Of a DNA stretch of 64,000 bases, positions 26,513 to 34,847 are shown piece after piece. Source of the DNA: CAWEHU01 sp963808965 (lineage in GTDB: Bacteria; Pseudomonadota; Alphaproteobacteria; Acetobacterales; Acetobacteraceae); assembly GCA_963808965.1 (NCBI GenBank), contig CAWEHU010000014.1:1-64000 (forward strand). Direction: 5' to 3'. How positions within the stretch are numbered: position 1 is the first letter of the stretch; the number at the start of each line of letters is the position of its first letter. The notes under the pieces are model-generated. The model was given only the letters and a program-made list of their open reading frames with translations. It was not told where the DNA came from and did no database searches. The translations under genes were made by a program, and so were the position numbers.

Positions 26513-27463
26513 ATGCCCCGCGGTGATCTTTTTCCCGAGATCGGACCCTTTGAAGCCGGGTATTTGCCCTTGTCGGCGGGCCACGTGATGTACTGGGAGC
26601 AGGTCGGCAACCCGCGCGGCCGGCCCGTCCTGTTCTTACATGGAGGGCCTGGCGCCGGAGCGGGAGCCGTCCATCGGCGCTTTTTCGACCCCGATTTCTG
26701 GCGGCTCATCATTTTCGATCAGCGCGGCGCGGGCCGTTCCCGCCCACTCGGCAGCTTGATCGACAACACCACCCAGGATCTGGTCGAAGACATCGAGATC
26801 CTGCGCCGGCATCTCGGGATCGATCGCTGGCTGCTGTTCGGCGGTTCCTGGGGCTCGACGCTCGCGCTGGCCTACACCCAGGCCTGTCCCGAGCGTGTCG
26901 CGGGCTGCGTGCTCCGCGGAGTGTTTCTCGGCAGGCCGGAGGAGGTCGACTGGTTCCTCCACGGCTTGCGCACGGTCTTTCCCGACGCGCACGGCAATTT
27001 CGTGGCTTTCCTGCCCCGGGGCGAGCGCGCCGACGTTCTCGGTTCCTATCTGCGGCGGCTGACCGACCCCGATCCTGCCGTGCATATGCCCGCGGCGCGA
27101 GCCTGGTCGGTGTACGAGGGCTCGTGCAGTACCCTGTTGCCGAGCCCCGATACGGTCGCCTCGTTCGCGCAGGACCGGACCGCGCTCGGGCTGGCGCGTA
27201 TCGAGGCGCACTACTTCGCGAACAATCTCTTCCTGCCGCCGGGAGGGCTGCTCGCCCGCATGGACCGGATCGGCCACATTCCCGCCGAGATCGTGCAAGG
27301 CCGCTACGACATGGTCTGCCCGGCCTGCACTGCCTTCGATCTGGCGGCCGCATGGCCCGCCGCCAGACTAACCCTCGTCCCGGATGCCGGACATTCGGCT
27401 TTGGAGCCGGGCATCCGGCGGGCGCTGGTCGCGGCCGTCGAGCGGTTCCGTCAGGGGCGCTGA
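26513..27463 (+). CDS. pip: Prolyl aminopeptidase
   Basis: A 316-residue alpha/beta hydrolase of family S33 that removes N-terminal proline from peptides. LFLHGGPGAG at 40-49 supplies the oxyanion hole, DQRGAGRSRP at 69-78 is the family signature, and the nucleophile is Ser112 in GGSWGS at 110-115. Asp in VQGRYDMVC and His in DAGHSALE complete the triad. The length fits the family. It is divergent from the GAF histidine kinase with about 110 bases between starts. Confidence 0.9.
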   Translation: MPRGDLFPEIGPFEAGYLPLSAGHVMYWEQVGNPRGRPVLFLHGGPGAGAGAVHRRFFDPDFWRLIIFDQRGAGRSRPLGSLIDNTTQDLVEDIEILRRHLGIDRWLLFGGSWGSTLALAYTQACPERVAGCVLRGVFLGRPEEVDWFLHGLRTVFPDAHGNFVAFLPRGERADVLGSYLRRLTDPDPAVHMPAARAWSVYEGSCSTLLPSPDTVASFAQDRTALGLARIEAHYFANNLFLPPGGLLARMDRIGHIPAEIVQGRYDMVCPACTAFDLAAAWPAARLTLVPDAGHSALEPGIRRALVAAVERFRQGR

Positions 27464-27559
27464 CCGGGCTCGGCGCGGGATGGGCCGAGCGATGAGAAGC
27501 AGCAATCGAGCGCCGCTCCCGATCGTCGAGAAACCGACCTACCTCGCACCTATTTCGAA

Positions 27560-27575
27560 TCACAACATATTGTGA
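27560..27575. promoter_or_regulatory. Palindromic operator-like site beside CRP-like box
   Basis: TCACAACATATTGTGA has perfect half-sites TCACAA/TTGTGA around a 4-base centre. It lies two bases upstream of a CRP-type box. It may be a second regulator site or part of the promoter of the downstream SnoaL-like gene. Confidence 0.45.
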
Positions 27576-27577
27576 TG

Positions 27578-27593
27578 TGTGATCTAGTTCACA
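27578..27593. promoter_or_regulatory. CRP/FNR-family (CRP-type) binding site
   Basis: TGTGATCTAGTTCACA matches the CRP consensus TGTGA-N6-TCACA exactly in both half-sites and differs from the ideal E. coli site by one spacer base. It ends 79 bases before the start of the SnoaL-like gene (ATG 27673), a usual place for a class I activator. The bound regulator would be a CRP-like protein, not encoded in this window. Confidence 0.65.
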
Positions 27594-27672
27594 CTCCGGT
27601 CTGTCCTGACCTCGCAAGGTTCCGATTCCCATCCCGCTTGGGAGATGGGTGAACGCCGTGAGGAGGACGACC

Positions 27673-28213
27673 ATGATGCGGAGCAAAGCAGCCTCGGCGA
27701 CACGTTTTTTCCTGCCGGTAACGACGATTGCAAGCGGTTTTTTCCTGCTTGCCGCCGCGCCACAGCCCGCCGACATGCCAGCGCCTACGGGTGCGGACAG
27801 TCTCAGGGCCGCAGCGACGGCCATCAACGCAAAGCGCGCTGAAGCGTATCGCAGGAAAGACGTCGCCGGTGTCGGCGCGGAATACACGGCGGACGCGATC
27901 TATGTGGAACTGCTGCCCCGGCTCGACGTCATGAAAGGCCGGGCGGCGATTCAGGACCATTTCCACGAATTGATGGCCGCGAATGCTAATGATCTCACGA
28001 CCAACGTGACAATGGCCGAGATGGTCAGCAAGGACGAGGCGCTGGTCGGCGGCGATTATTCTTTGGGTATGGCTGGAGGCAAGAGAATCGCCGGGCATTT
28101 CTTCCAGGGTACTCCGGCAAGAAGGGGGATCGTGGAAGATCGCCATGCAAAGCTTTGCTCGCCCTGAGCCGATCACGCCGGTCGAAGCCAGCAACTATAA
28201 CAACGGCGGCTGA
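27673..28213 (+). pseudogene. Secreted SnoaL-like/DUF4440 domain protein, frameshifted near the 3' end
   Basis: ATG 27673 follows a strong AGGAGG. The protein has a signal peptide (FFLPVTTIASGFFLLAA) and a nuclear-transport-factor-2-like domain: INAKRAEAYRRKDVAGVGAEY, then DVMKGRAAIQDHFHELM. The literal frame stops at 28167 after HFFQGTPARRG. Removing one G from GGG at 28107-28109 restores the normal family ending: VLRQEGGSWKIAMQSFARPE and a stop at 28211-28213, giving 179 residues. Relatives are small periplasmic proteins of unknown or ketosteroid-isomerase-like activity. A CRP-type site lies upstream. Confidence 0.7.
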
Positions 28214-28263
28214 ATTCCGCCCAGCGGTGGCCGCGTAGGGAGCGCGGCTGCCGCGCCGTGGTG

Positions 28264-28323
28264 GCCGCGCTCTCGCCCGATCAGCCTGACCCGCTCTGAA
28301 TCACCGCGCGCCCGGTGACAGGC
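28264..28323. repeat. Short duplicated fragment of the omega-aminotransferase gene
   Basis: This intergenic stretch matches 31354-31413 inside the omega-aminotransferase gene in the same orientation. The first 31 bases are identical and 15 further bases (CCGCGCGCCCGGTGA) match after a short divergent block. It has no coding potential of its own. Confidence 0.65.
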
Positions 28324-28342
28324 CGGATCCGGCCAGACTCGT

Positions 28343-29452
28343 TCAGTAAGTGTAGAACATTCGTTGGATTTCCTTCGTGTCGTTCGTCTTGGTCAGGGCC
28401 AGCATGAGCAGGATGCGGGCCTTCTGCGGGTTCAAGGTGTCGGACACGACGAAATCCAGCTGGTCGTCATTGGCTTCGCCGTTGCGCGCGACAATGCCAT
28501 TGCCTACCCGGGCGCTGCGTACGATGATCACGCCCTTCTGGCGTGCCTCGGTCAACCCAGTCTTGGCGACGTTGGCCAGGCTGCCGTCGCCCGTGCCCGC
28601 GTGGATGATGCCTTTGTCCCCGGCAGCGACAAAGGCGTCGAGGGCGATGCGGTTCATGTTGGCATACCCGTACACGATGTCCACGGCTGGCAGCACGTCG
28701 AGATTGCTGACATCGAATTCGCTGTCGGCCGTATTCTTGCGTGTTGATACACGGTAGAAATGCGGCTTGTTGTCCTGCATGTAGCCGAGCAAGCCTAGTT
28801 CCGGCGCGCGGAAGGTGGAGAGCGTCGCGGTGTTCGCCTTGGTCACATCGCGGGCCGCATTGATCTCGTCGTTCAGCGCGACCAATACGCCCTTTCCAAC
28901 GGCGTCTTCGCTGGCGGCGAGGGTGACAGCGTTATAGAGGTTGATCGGCCCGTCGGAGCTCATCGCCGTCGGCGGCCGCATGGCGCCGATGACGACGACA
29001 GGTTTGCGGCTCTTCACGACCAAATCGAGGAAGTAGGCCGTCTCCTCGATCGTGTCGGTCCCGTGCGTGATGACGATGCCATCGACATCGTCCTGAGCGA
29101 GGAGCTGATTCACGCGCTTCGCGAGCTTCAGCCAGTAGTCGTTGTTCATGTTCTCGCTGGCGATCTGGAAGACTTGCTCACCCTTGATATTCGCGACTTT
29201 CTTGAGCTCCGGCACGGCGTTGATGAGCGCGTCGACACCGGCCGTCGCTGCCGTGTAACCGACCGTCGTGGTGCTGGTCGCGCCACTTCCCGCTATGGTG
29301 CCGCCGGTCGCCAGGATCATCACGTTGGCCAATCCGGTCGGCTCCCGCGCGAAGGCGCCGGACGCCGCGAAGACGACAATGACACTAGCGACTAGCCAGG
29401 AGAGAATGGGCGCACGTTGCCCGCGCAGCCCAGCTTGGGCGGTATTTCGCAT
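28343..29452 (-). CDS. ansB: Type II (periplasmic) asparaginase
   Basis: A 369-residue L-asparaginase. A signal peptide (LSWLVASVIVVFAASGAFA, cleaved near residue 35) directs it to the periplasm, where it converts asparagine to aspartate and ammonia. Active-site motifs are ILATGGTIAGSG at 46-57 (nucleophile Thr), and IVITHGTDTIEETAYFL with the Thr-Asp pair. Lys-containing VVVIGAMRPPTAMSSDG follows. Start ATG 29452 has GGGAGGAGTTCG upstream. It is divergent from the uronate dehydrogenase gene. Confidence 0.92.
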   Translation of the reverse strand: MRNTAQAGLRGQRAPILSWLVASVIVVFAASGAFAREPTGLANVMILATGGTIAGSGATSTTTVGYTAATAGVDALINAVPELKKVANIKGEQVFQIASENMNNDYWLKLAKRVNQLLAQDDVDGIVITHGTDTIEETAYFLDLVVKSRKPVVVIGAMRPPTAMSSDGPINLYNAVTLAASEDAVGKGVLVALNDEINAARDVTKANTATLSTFRAPELGLLGYMQDNKPHFYRVSTRKNTADSEFDVSNLDVLPAVDIVYGYANMNRIALDAFVAAGDKGIIHAGTGDGSLANVAKTGLTEARQKGVIIVRSARVGNGIVARNGEANDDQLDFVVSDTLNPQKARILLMLALTKTNDTKEIQRMFYTY

Positions 29453-29619
29453 CGAACTCCTCCCTCGGTTTCCGAACCCCATTGGGGCTGCCGTTTTTGG
29501 GCGCGACATCGCCGCGCGCCGGGCAGCATATACAGGACCACCACCAATCCGCTATTGCAAAAAGTGACAGCGTGCGCGTTCGCCACTCTGGCCACGCGCG
29601 GCGATGCGGAGGAAACGTC

Positions 29620-30453
29620 ATGACCGATAAACCCGAAAAGCCTGTGCTGCTGACCGGAGCGTCCGGCGCGCTTGGGCGCGTGCTGACCCGTGCGCTCGCG
29701 CAGCAGGGCTGGAGCCTGCGGCTCACCGATATCGCGAACTTCCCGGAGACATTGCCGGAAAGCGCCACCTTCACGAAAGCCGACCTCAATGATGGGGTGA
29801 CGCTGCTGCGCCTCGCGGAAGGCTGCGGCGCGATTCTCCATTTCGGCGGCGTGTCGGTGGAGCGGCCCTTCGAGGAGGTGCTCGGCCCGAACATCCGCGG
29901 CCTTTATCATGTCTACGAGGCGGCACGCCGCGAGAAGGCGCGGGTCGTGTTCGCGTCATCGAACCACGCGATCGGATTTCACGAGCGCACAGAAAGACTG
30001 GACGACGATTGCCAGCTTCGTCCGGACGGATTCTACGGATTGTCGAAGGCGTACGGCGAACTGATGGGTCGACTCTACTGGGACAAGCACGGCGTCGAGA
30101 CCGTCGCGATACGTATCGGTTCCTCCTTTCCCGAGCCGGTCGACGAGCGGATGCTGGCGACCTGGTTCTCCTACGGCGACATTGCCCGCCTGATCGCGCG
30201 AACCGTGCTCGCGCCGAAGACCGGCTGCTGCGTGATCTGGGGCGCATCCCGCAATGAGCGCATGACCTGGTGGGGCAGGGACGCCCGGGACCTCATCGGC
30301 TGGCAGCCCGAGGACAGCGCCGATTCCTTCGCTCCCCAGCTCACGGGAAAGACCAGCGGCAATCCGGTCAGCGAGCGCTACCAGGGTGGCGCTTATCCCG
30401 CGATGGACTATTCCCGCTGCGAGCCCTCGCCCGCCAAGCTGTTCGAGAAATAG
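29620..30453 (+). CDS. NAD-dependent epimerase/dehydratase, uronate dehydrogenase-like
   Basis: A 277-residue extended-type SDR. Rossmann motif TGASGALG is at 12-19, FASSNHAIGFHER at 111-123 contains the catalytic Ser and the Udh-typical His, and Tyr139/Lys143 lie in FYGLSKAYGE. The text closely fits uronate dehydrogenase, which oxidises D-galacturonate or D-glucuronate to aldarolactones with NAD. ATG 29620 follows GGAGGAAAC. No other uronate genes adjoin, so the specific substrate is inferred from family resemblance only. Confidence 0.78.
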   Translation: MTDKPEKPVLLTGASGALGRVLTRALAQQGWSLRLTDIANFPETLPESATFTKADLNDGVTLLRLAEGCGAILHFGGVSVERPFEEVLGPNIRGLYHVYEAARREKARVVFASSNHAIGFHERTERLDDDCQLRPDGFYGLSKAYGELMGRLYWDKHGVETVAIRIGSSFPEPVDERMLATWFSYGDIARLIARTVLAPKTGCCVIWGASRNERMTWWGRDARDLIGWQPEDSADSFAPQLTGKTSGNPVSERYQGGAYPAMDYSRCEPSPAKLFEK

Positions 30454-30462
30454 GGCCGGACT

Positions 30463-31794
30463 TCAGCTTGCTTCCGCCCGGATCGCATCGGCAAGCGTCC
30501 CGAAGATCCGGTCCACGTCGGCCTTCTCGGCGATCAGCGGCGGCGAGAGCGCGATGATGTCGCCTGTGGTGCGGATGAGTACGCCGCCATCGAAGCAGCG
30601 CTGAAAGACGCCGACGGCCCGTTCGGTCGGGCGTTCCGGGCGTGGCTCGAGTTCGATCCCGGCGATCAGTCCCATCGTGCGGATGTCGATCACGTTCGGG
30701 AGATCTTTCAGACTATGCGCGGCTTGCTCCCAATAGGGTTCCATCGCGCGCGCCCGCCCCGGCAAGTCTTCGCTCCGATGCAGATCAATGGTCGCGATCG
30801 CGGCGGCGCAGGCAAGCGGATGACCCGAATACGTGTAGCCGTGATATAGCTCGATGCCGCCCGGCGCGCCCTCCACGATCGCGTTGTAGATACCGTCGTG
30901 TACCGCGACCGCGCCCATCGGCACGGCGGCATTGGTGAGACCCTTCGCCATGGTCATGATGTCCGGGATCACTCCGAAGCGCTCCGCCGCGAACGGCACG
31001 CCGAGCCGGCCGAACCCGGTAATCACCTCATCGAAGATCAGCAGGATGCCGTGCCGGTCGCAGATCGCCCGCAGGCGCTCCAAGTAGCCGAGCGGCGGCG
31101 GCAGCACGCCGGTGGAGCCGGCGACCGGCTCGATCATCACGGCGGCGATCGTCTCCGCCCCGTGCAAAGCGACGAGATGTTCGAGCGCGTCGGCGAGATG
31201 CGCGCCCCATACCGGCTGGCCGCGGATGAAGGCGTTGTGCTCCGGGGCGTGCGTGTGGGGCAGATGATCCACATAGGGCAGCATCGCGCCGAACTGGCGC
31301 CGGTTGGGACCGATGCCGCCGACCGAGATGCCGCCGAATCCCACGCCGTGATAGCCGCGCTCTCGCCCGATCAGCCTGACCCGCCCGGCATCGCCGCGCG
31401 CCCGGTGATAGGCGAGCGCGATCTTCAGCGCCGTGTCCGCGCTCTCCGAGCCTGAATTGGTGAAGAAGATACGATCGAGCCCTGTCGGGGTCAGCTCCGC
31501 CAGTTTCGCCGCCGCCTGGAAGGCGAGCGGATGCCCAAGCTGGAATGTGGGCGCGAAATCGAGCAGCGCCGCCTGCTTCTGGACGGCCTCGGTGATCTCC
31601 CGCCGCCCGTGGCCGGCGTTGACGCACCAAAGGCCGGAAGTGGCGTCGATGATGTCGCGGCCTTCCGGCGTGAAGTAGCGCATCCCCTCGGCGCGGGCGA
31701 GCAGGCGCGGATACGCCTTGTAGGCCCGATTGGCCGTGAACGGCATCCAGAAGGCGTCGAGATCGTTCGGACGGGGCGTGCTCGTCTGGCTCAT
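30463..31794 (-). CDS. Class III aminotransferase (omega-amino acid:pyruvate type)
   Basis: A 443-residue PLP-dependent enzyme. SGLWCVNAGHGRREI and TNSGSESADTALKIA (phosphate-binding) are characteristic, with PVAGSTGVLPPP, the PLP Asp in LIFDEVITGFGR, and Lys in TMAKGLTNAAVPMG. It resembles beta-alanine/omega-amino acid:pyruvate aminotransferases that transfer amino groups from primary amines to pyruvate. Start ATG 31794 has GGAGGAGC. It converges with the udh-like gene. A 60-base piece of this gene recurs at 28264-28323. Confidence 0.88.
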   Translation of the reverse strand: MSQTSTPRPNDLDAFWMPFTANRAYKAYPRLLARAEGMRYFTPEGRDIIDATSGLWCVNAGHGRREITEAVQKQAALLDFAPTFQLGHPLAFQAAAKLAELTPTGLDRIFFTNSGSESADTALKIALAYHRARGDAGRVRLIGRERGYHGVGFGGISVGGIGPNRRQFGAMLPYVDHLPHTHAPEHNAFIRGQPVWGAHLADALEHLVALHGAETIAAVMIEPVAGSTGVLPPPLGYLERLRAICDRHGILLIFDEVITGFGRLGVPFAAERFGVIPDIMTMAKGLTNAAVPMGAVAVHDGIYNAIVEGAPGGIELYHGYTYSGHPLACAAAIATIDLHRSEDLPGRARAMEPYWEQAAHSLKDLPNVIDIRTMGLIAGIELEPRPERPTERAVGVFQRCFDGGVLIRTTGDIIALSPPLIAEKADVDRIFGTLADAIRAEAS

Positions 31795-31870
31795 GGCGCT
31801 CCTCCGGTTTGGGATCGCCTCGAAGCGTGGCACTGTGCGCCCCGCGCGACAACGCAAAGGGTCAGCAGCC

Positions 31871-32534
31871 ATGCCGGATGGCCGCCTCTACCTCGGCAAC
31901 CGCCGCTATTCGTCCTGGTCGATGCGCGGCTGGCTCGCGGTGAGCCTGGCGCGGCTGGACGTTGAGGAGGTCGTGATCCCGTTGTCTGGCGGCGGCGACA
32001 CCGGGGCGGTGCGGCAGGTCTCGCCGAGCGGGCTCGTTCCCTATCTGGAGCATAACGGCCATCGCGTCTGGGAGACGCTGGCGATCTGTGAATATTGCGC
32101 CGAGCTCTCCCCGGCGATCTGGCCGGCGGACTTCGCCGCGCGCACCCGCGCACGCGTCATCGCGACCGAAATGCACGCGGGCTTTCGCGACCTCCGCATG
32201 GCGATGCCGATGAATCTCGGCCGGGTGTTCGCCGGATTGGGGCGCAGCGAGGGGGCGCTCGCCGACATCGAGCGGATCGAGACGCTATGGGCGGAAACGC
32301 GGCAACAGTTCGGCAGAGGCGGGCCTTTCCTGTTCGGCGCGAGCATTCAACGGCGCGGACGCGATGTTCGCGCCCGTGGTCGCCCGGTTTCTCACCTACC
32401 AGCCCGAGCTGACTGGGGAAACGCGGGCCTATTGCGAGGCGGTTCGTGCGCACCCGCTCGTCGCGGCCTGGTACGACGGGGCGGCGGCCGAGCCCGCTTC
32501 CTGGCTGCTCGATAAATACGAGAACCTCGCGTGA
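31871..32534 (+). pseudogene. Glutathione S-transferase family protein, frameshifted
   Basis: ATG 31871 opens a GST of the MaiA/YfcF-like type: LYLGNRRYSSWSMRGWLAV, SPSGLVPYLEH with cis-Pro, and WETLAICEY. At about 32341-32345 one extra base shifts the frame. Removing it gives FNGADAMFAPVVARFLTYQP and an end WLLDKYENLA with TGA at 32532-32534, for a normal 220 residues. Left uncorrected the frame ends at 32515 with unrelated text. The corrected stop overlaps the next gene's GTG by 4 bases, which supports the corrected reading. Confidence 0.78.
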
Positions 32535-33400
32535 GCGCGGCGAACGGGCTCGATCATGTCGGCATCGCGGGCCGGGATCTGGACGATCTCGCGACGGCGT
32601 ACGAGCGGCTCGGGTTCACCTTGACGCCGCGCGCGCGTCATTCCGGACGCCGGACTCCGGACGGGCCGATCGAGCCTTTCGGCACCGCCAATCGCTGCAT
32701 CATGCTGCGTCAGGGTTACATCGAACTCCTCGCCGTCGTCGATCCGCGCGCGTTCAGTGACACGATCGACGAGCGCCTGGCTCGCTACGCCGGGCTCCAT
32801 ATCATCGCGCTCGCGGTGGACGACGCGGAGGCCAATCTCCAGCGCTTGCGGCTTGCCGGCATGGACATTCCGGGTATCGCCTATCTCGAGCGTCCGGTAG
32901 ATGACACGGACCCCGACGGACCGAAGGCACGTTTCGCGCGGGTGCCGCTGCCCAACTCGCCGGAGGGCCGCATCCAGCTCATTCGCCACCTCACACCGGA
33001 AGCGATCTGGCAGGAGCGGTTCGTTTCGCATCCGAACGGTGCGGTCGCGCTGGAGGAGGTGGTGCTCGCCGTCGCCGCGCCCGCCGAAAGCGCCGCGCGG
33101 CTCTCCTTGCTCGCCGGGCGGCCGGTGACACCCGATCCGGCGGGCGGCTACGCGCTCGCCATGCCGCAGGGGCGCGTGCGCGTACTCCCGCCCGACGCGC
33201 TGACGACCGTATTTCCGGGCGCGGCGATCCCGTCGCTTCCCTTTATCGCCGGGTTCAGCGTCAGAACCGGAGACGGCAACGCGGCGGTCGCGCGCCTTCT
33301 CGGCGAGCGCGGAATTCCGCACCGGGCCGCACCCGACGGAGTGCTTGTGGATTCCGCAGTGGCAGGCGGCGCGAACCTGCGATTTGTAGCGGCTCCCTGA
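32531..33400 (+). CDS. VOC family protein (glyoxalase_3-like)
   Basis: A 289-residue two-module VOC protein. It begins NGLDHVGIAGRDLDDL with the first metal-type His, contains HIIALAVDDAEAN, and has a second half (about 165-289) with weaker repeats. It fits the 'glyoxalase-like domain' group found in Alphaproteobacteria, of unknown substrate. GTG 32531 overlaps the GST stop as GTGA, indicating coupled translation. The next gene, a methyltransferase, starts immediately after its stop. Confidence 0.75.
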   Translation: MSAANGLDHVGIAGRDLDDLATAYERLGFTLTPRARHSGRRTPDGPIEPFGTANRCIMLRQGYIELLAVVDPRAFSDTIDERLARYAGLHIIALAVDDAEANLQRLRLAGMDIPGIAYLERPVDDTDPDGPKARFARVPLPNSPEGRIQLIRHLTPEAIWQERFVSHPNGAVALEEVVLAVAAPAESAARLSLLAGRPVTPDPAGGYALAMPQGRVRVLPPDALTTVFPGAAIPSLPFIAGFSVRTGDGNAAVARLLGERGIPHRAAPDGVLVDSAVAGGANLRFVAAP

Positions 33401-34306
33401 ATGGCGCGCCTATCCAAGTCGCTCGTGCGGGCCGTGCGATTTGCTCGCTCGTTGCCGTTGAAGGTGAGCCGCACGCGAGAGTCGGATTCGGGTGAGCTGC
33501 GCGGTTCGTTTCAGTCAGTCGAAGAATGGCTTTCGTTCAGAGGGGCACACGAACAGATCAGGGACCCGGCGTATATCGAAGCGATCGTCGCCGAGGCGCG
33601 TGCCAAGGGTGCCGTCTCGGCGTTCTTCGGCCATATTCCAGCGCGCGACATCGTCATAACGGGCAGCAACTACCGAGAGGGGCTGTTCGCGGCGGGCCTT
33701 AACCCGCGCCAGCGCGCGGTCATGGATCTTTTCGCCGAGGATCCGCGCAGCCGCGACTTCGCCGATCTCCGTATCTACGCGCACGAGGCGACAACTCCGC
33801 TCGCGCTCGCCTTCCGTGGCCGCTATCCGCGCTTCTTCGGCTCGGAATACGCGCCGGATGCGGCCGGGCGCGACCGGCTGTTCCCGATCCCGGTGATCGA
33901 CATCACCGCGTCCGGTTTCCCCGACGCGGCGTTCGATGTGGTGCTGAGCGTGGACGTGCTTGAGCACGTGCCGGATCTGGATGCGGCGTTGGCCGATACC
34001 GCCCGCATTTTGCGCCCCGGCGGACGGTTCCTGGCGACCTTTCCGTTCCTGGACGGAACCAACACGACGCAGGTGAAAGCGGTTTTGGAGCACGGGCGGG
34101 TGCGGCATCTCGCAACGCCGGAGTATCACGGCAATCCGGTCGATCCCGCCGGCTCCCTCGTGTTCCAGCTCCCGGGGTGGGACATCGTGCAGCGCGCGCG
34201 AGCGGCAGGTTTTCGCGAGGCCAGCATGGTGTTCTGGTCGTCTCGCCGAAGCGCTTTCACGGGAGCCGAAATCGCCGGAGTCTTCGTGTTCGACGCCCGG
34301 CGCTAG
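33401..34306 (+). CDS. Class I SAM-dependent methyltransferase
   Basis: A 301-residue protein with a C-terminal Methyltransf_11 core. FDVVLSVDVLEHVPDLDAAL is motif II/post-I region, followed by RILRPGGRFLATFPF. The first 130 residues form an extra N-terminal part (LRIYAHEATTPLALAFRGRY precedes a degenerate motif I). The acceptor is unknown; the type with an 'SEY...R' loop is seen in surface-sugar and lipid clusters. ATG 33401 abuts the VOC stop with no gap. Confidence 0.7.
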   Translation: MARLSKSLVRAVRFARSLPLKVSRTRESDSGELRGSFQSVEEWLSFRGAHEQIRDPAYIEAIVAEARAKGAVSAFFGHIPARDIVITGSNYREGLFAAGLNPRQRAVMDLFAEDPRSRDFADLRIYAHEATTPLALAFRGRYPRFFGSEYAPDAAGRDRLFPIPVIDITASGFPDAAFDVVLSVDVLEHVPDLDAALADTARILRPGGRFLATFPFLDGTNTTQVKAVLEHGRVRHLATPEYHGNPVDPAGSLVFQLPGWDIVQRARAAGFREASMVFWSSRRSAFTGAEIAGVFVFDARR

Positions 34307-34336
34307 CCCGCCGCCGCCGCCCCGGCCCAGCGCCCG

Positions 34337-34711
34337 CTACTTGGCGGTGATGCGGTCGTTGATCTGGTCGTACTCGCTTTTGGGCATGATCCCACGAGAG
34401 ACGAGCTCGTTCGTGTCGCTGTAGGGACGATGCTGGATGATCGCCTGAGCGCGCCGCCTGCTCACGTCCGGCAGAGACAGCAGATCCGCCTCCGATGCCG
34501 AGTTGATGTTGACGACTTTCGCCACCTCGCGGCCCTGGACGGCCGGGCTCGGCGTGCCTTTGGTCGCGCTGCCTTGCGTCCACGCCGGGAGATGCGATGC
34601 GGCGTCCGGGACGGGCTGGCCGGCGGGCGCCCGCGTTTGCGCCTGTGAAGCGGCAAGGGGCGCTAGACCCAGCAATAGGGCGAAGCCCAAAGGTGCGATG
34701 ATCCGCGTCAT
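34337..34711 (-). CDS. Exported helix-hairpin-helix protein, ComEA-like
   Basis: A 124-residue protein with a signal peptide (IIAPLGFALLLGLAPLAASQAQ) and a C-terminal HhH domain: VVNINSASEADLLSLPDVSRR, the ComEA pattern for non-specific DNA binding, followed by AQAIIQHRPY and LVSRGIMPKSEYDQI. ComEA-like proteins bind incoming DNA in the periplasm during transformation; many alphaproteobacterial versions stand alone and have no proven role. ATG 34711 is preferred over 34717 because AAGGA abuts the earlier ATG. It converges with the methyltransferase gene. Confidence 0.8.
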   Translation of the reverse strand: MTRIIAPLGFALLLGLAPLAASQAQTRAPAGQPVPDAASHLPAWTQGSATKGTPSPAVQGREVAKVVNINSASEADLLSLPDVSRRRAQAIIQHRPYSDTNELVSRGIMPKSEYDQINDRITAK

Positions 34712-34847
34712 GTCCATTCCTTCTTTGCTCGGCGAACTCCGCTAGCTCTCCGTCTATTGCGGAACGTGGCAAGAGCTTCCCGGTGCCACACTCGGCTCCG
34801 GATCAGTGGCAAGCCCGCCCTCCGGTCACTAGGGTCCGCCGCCCGTC

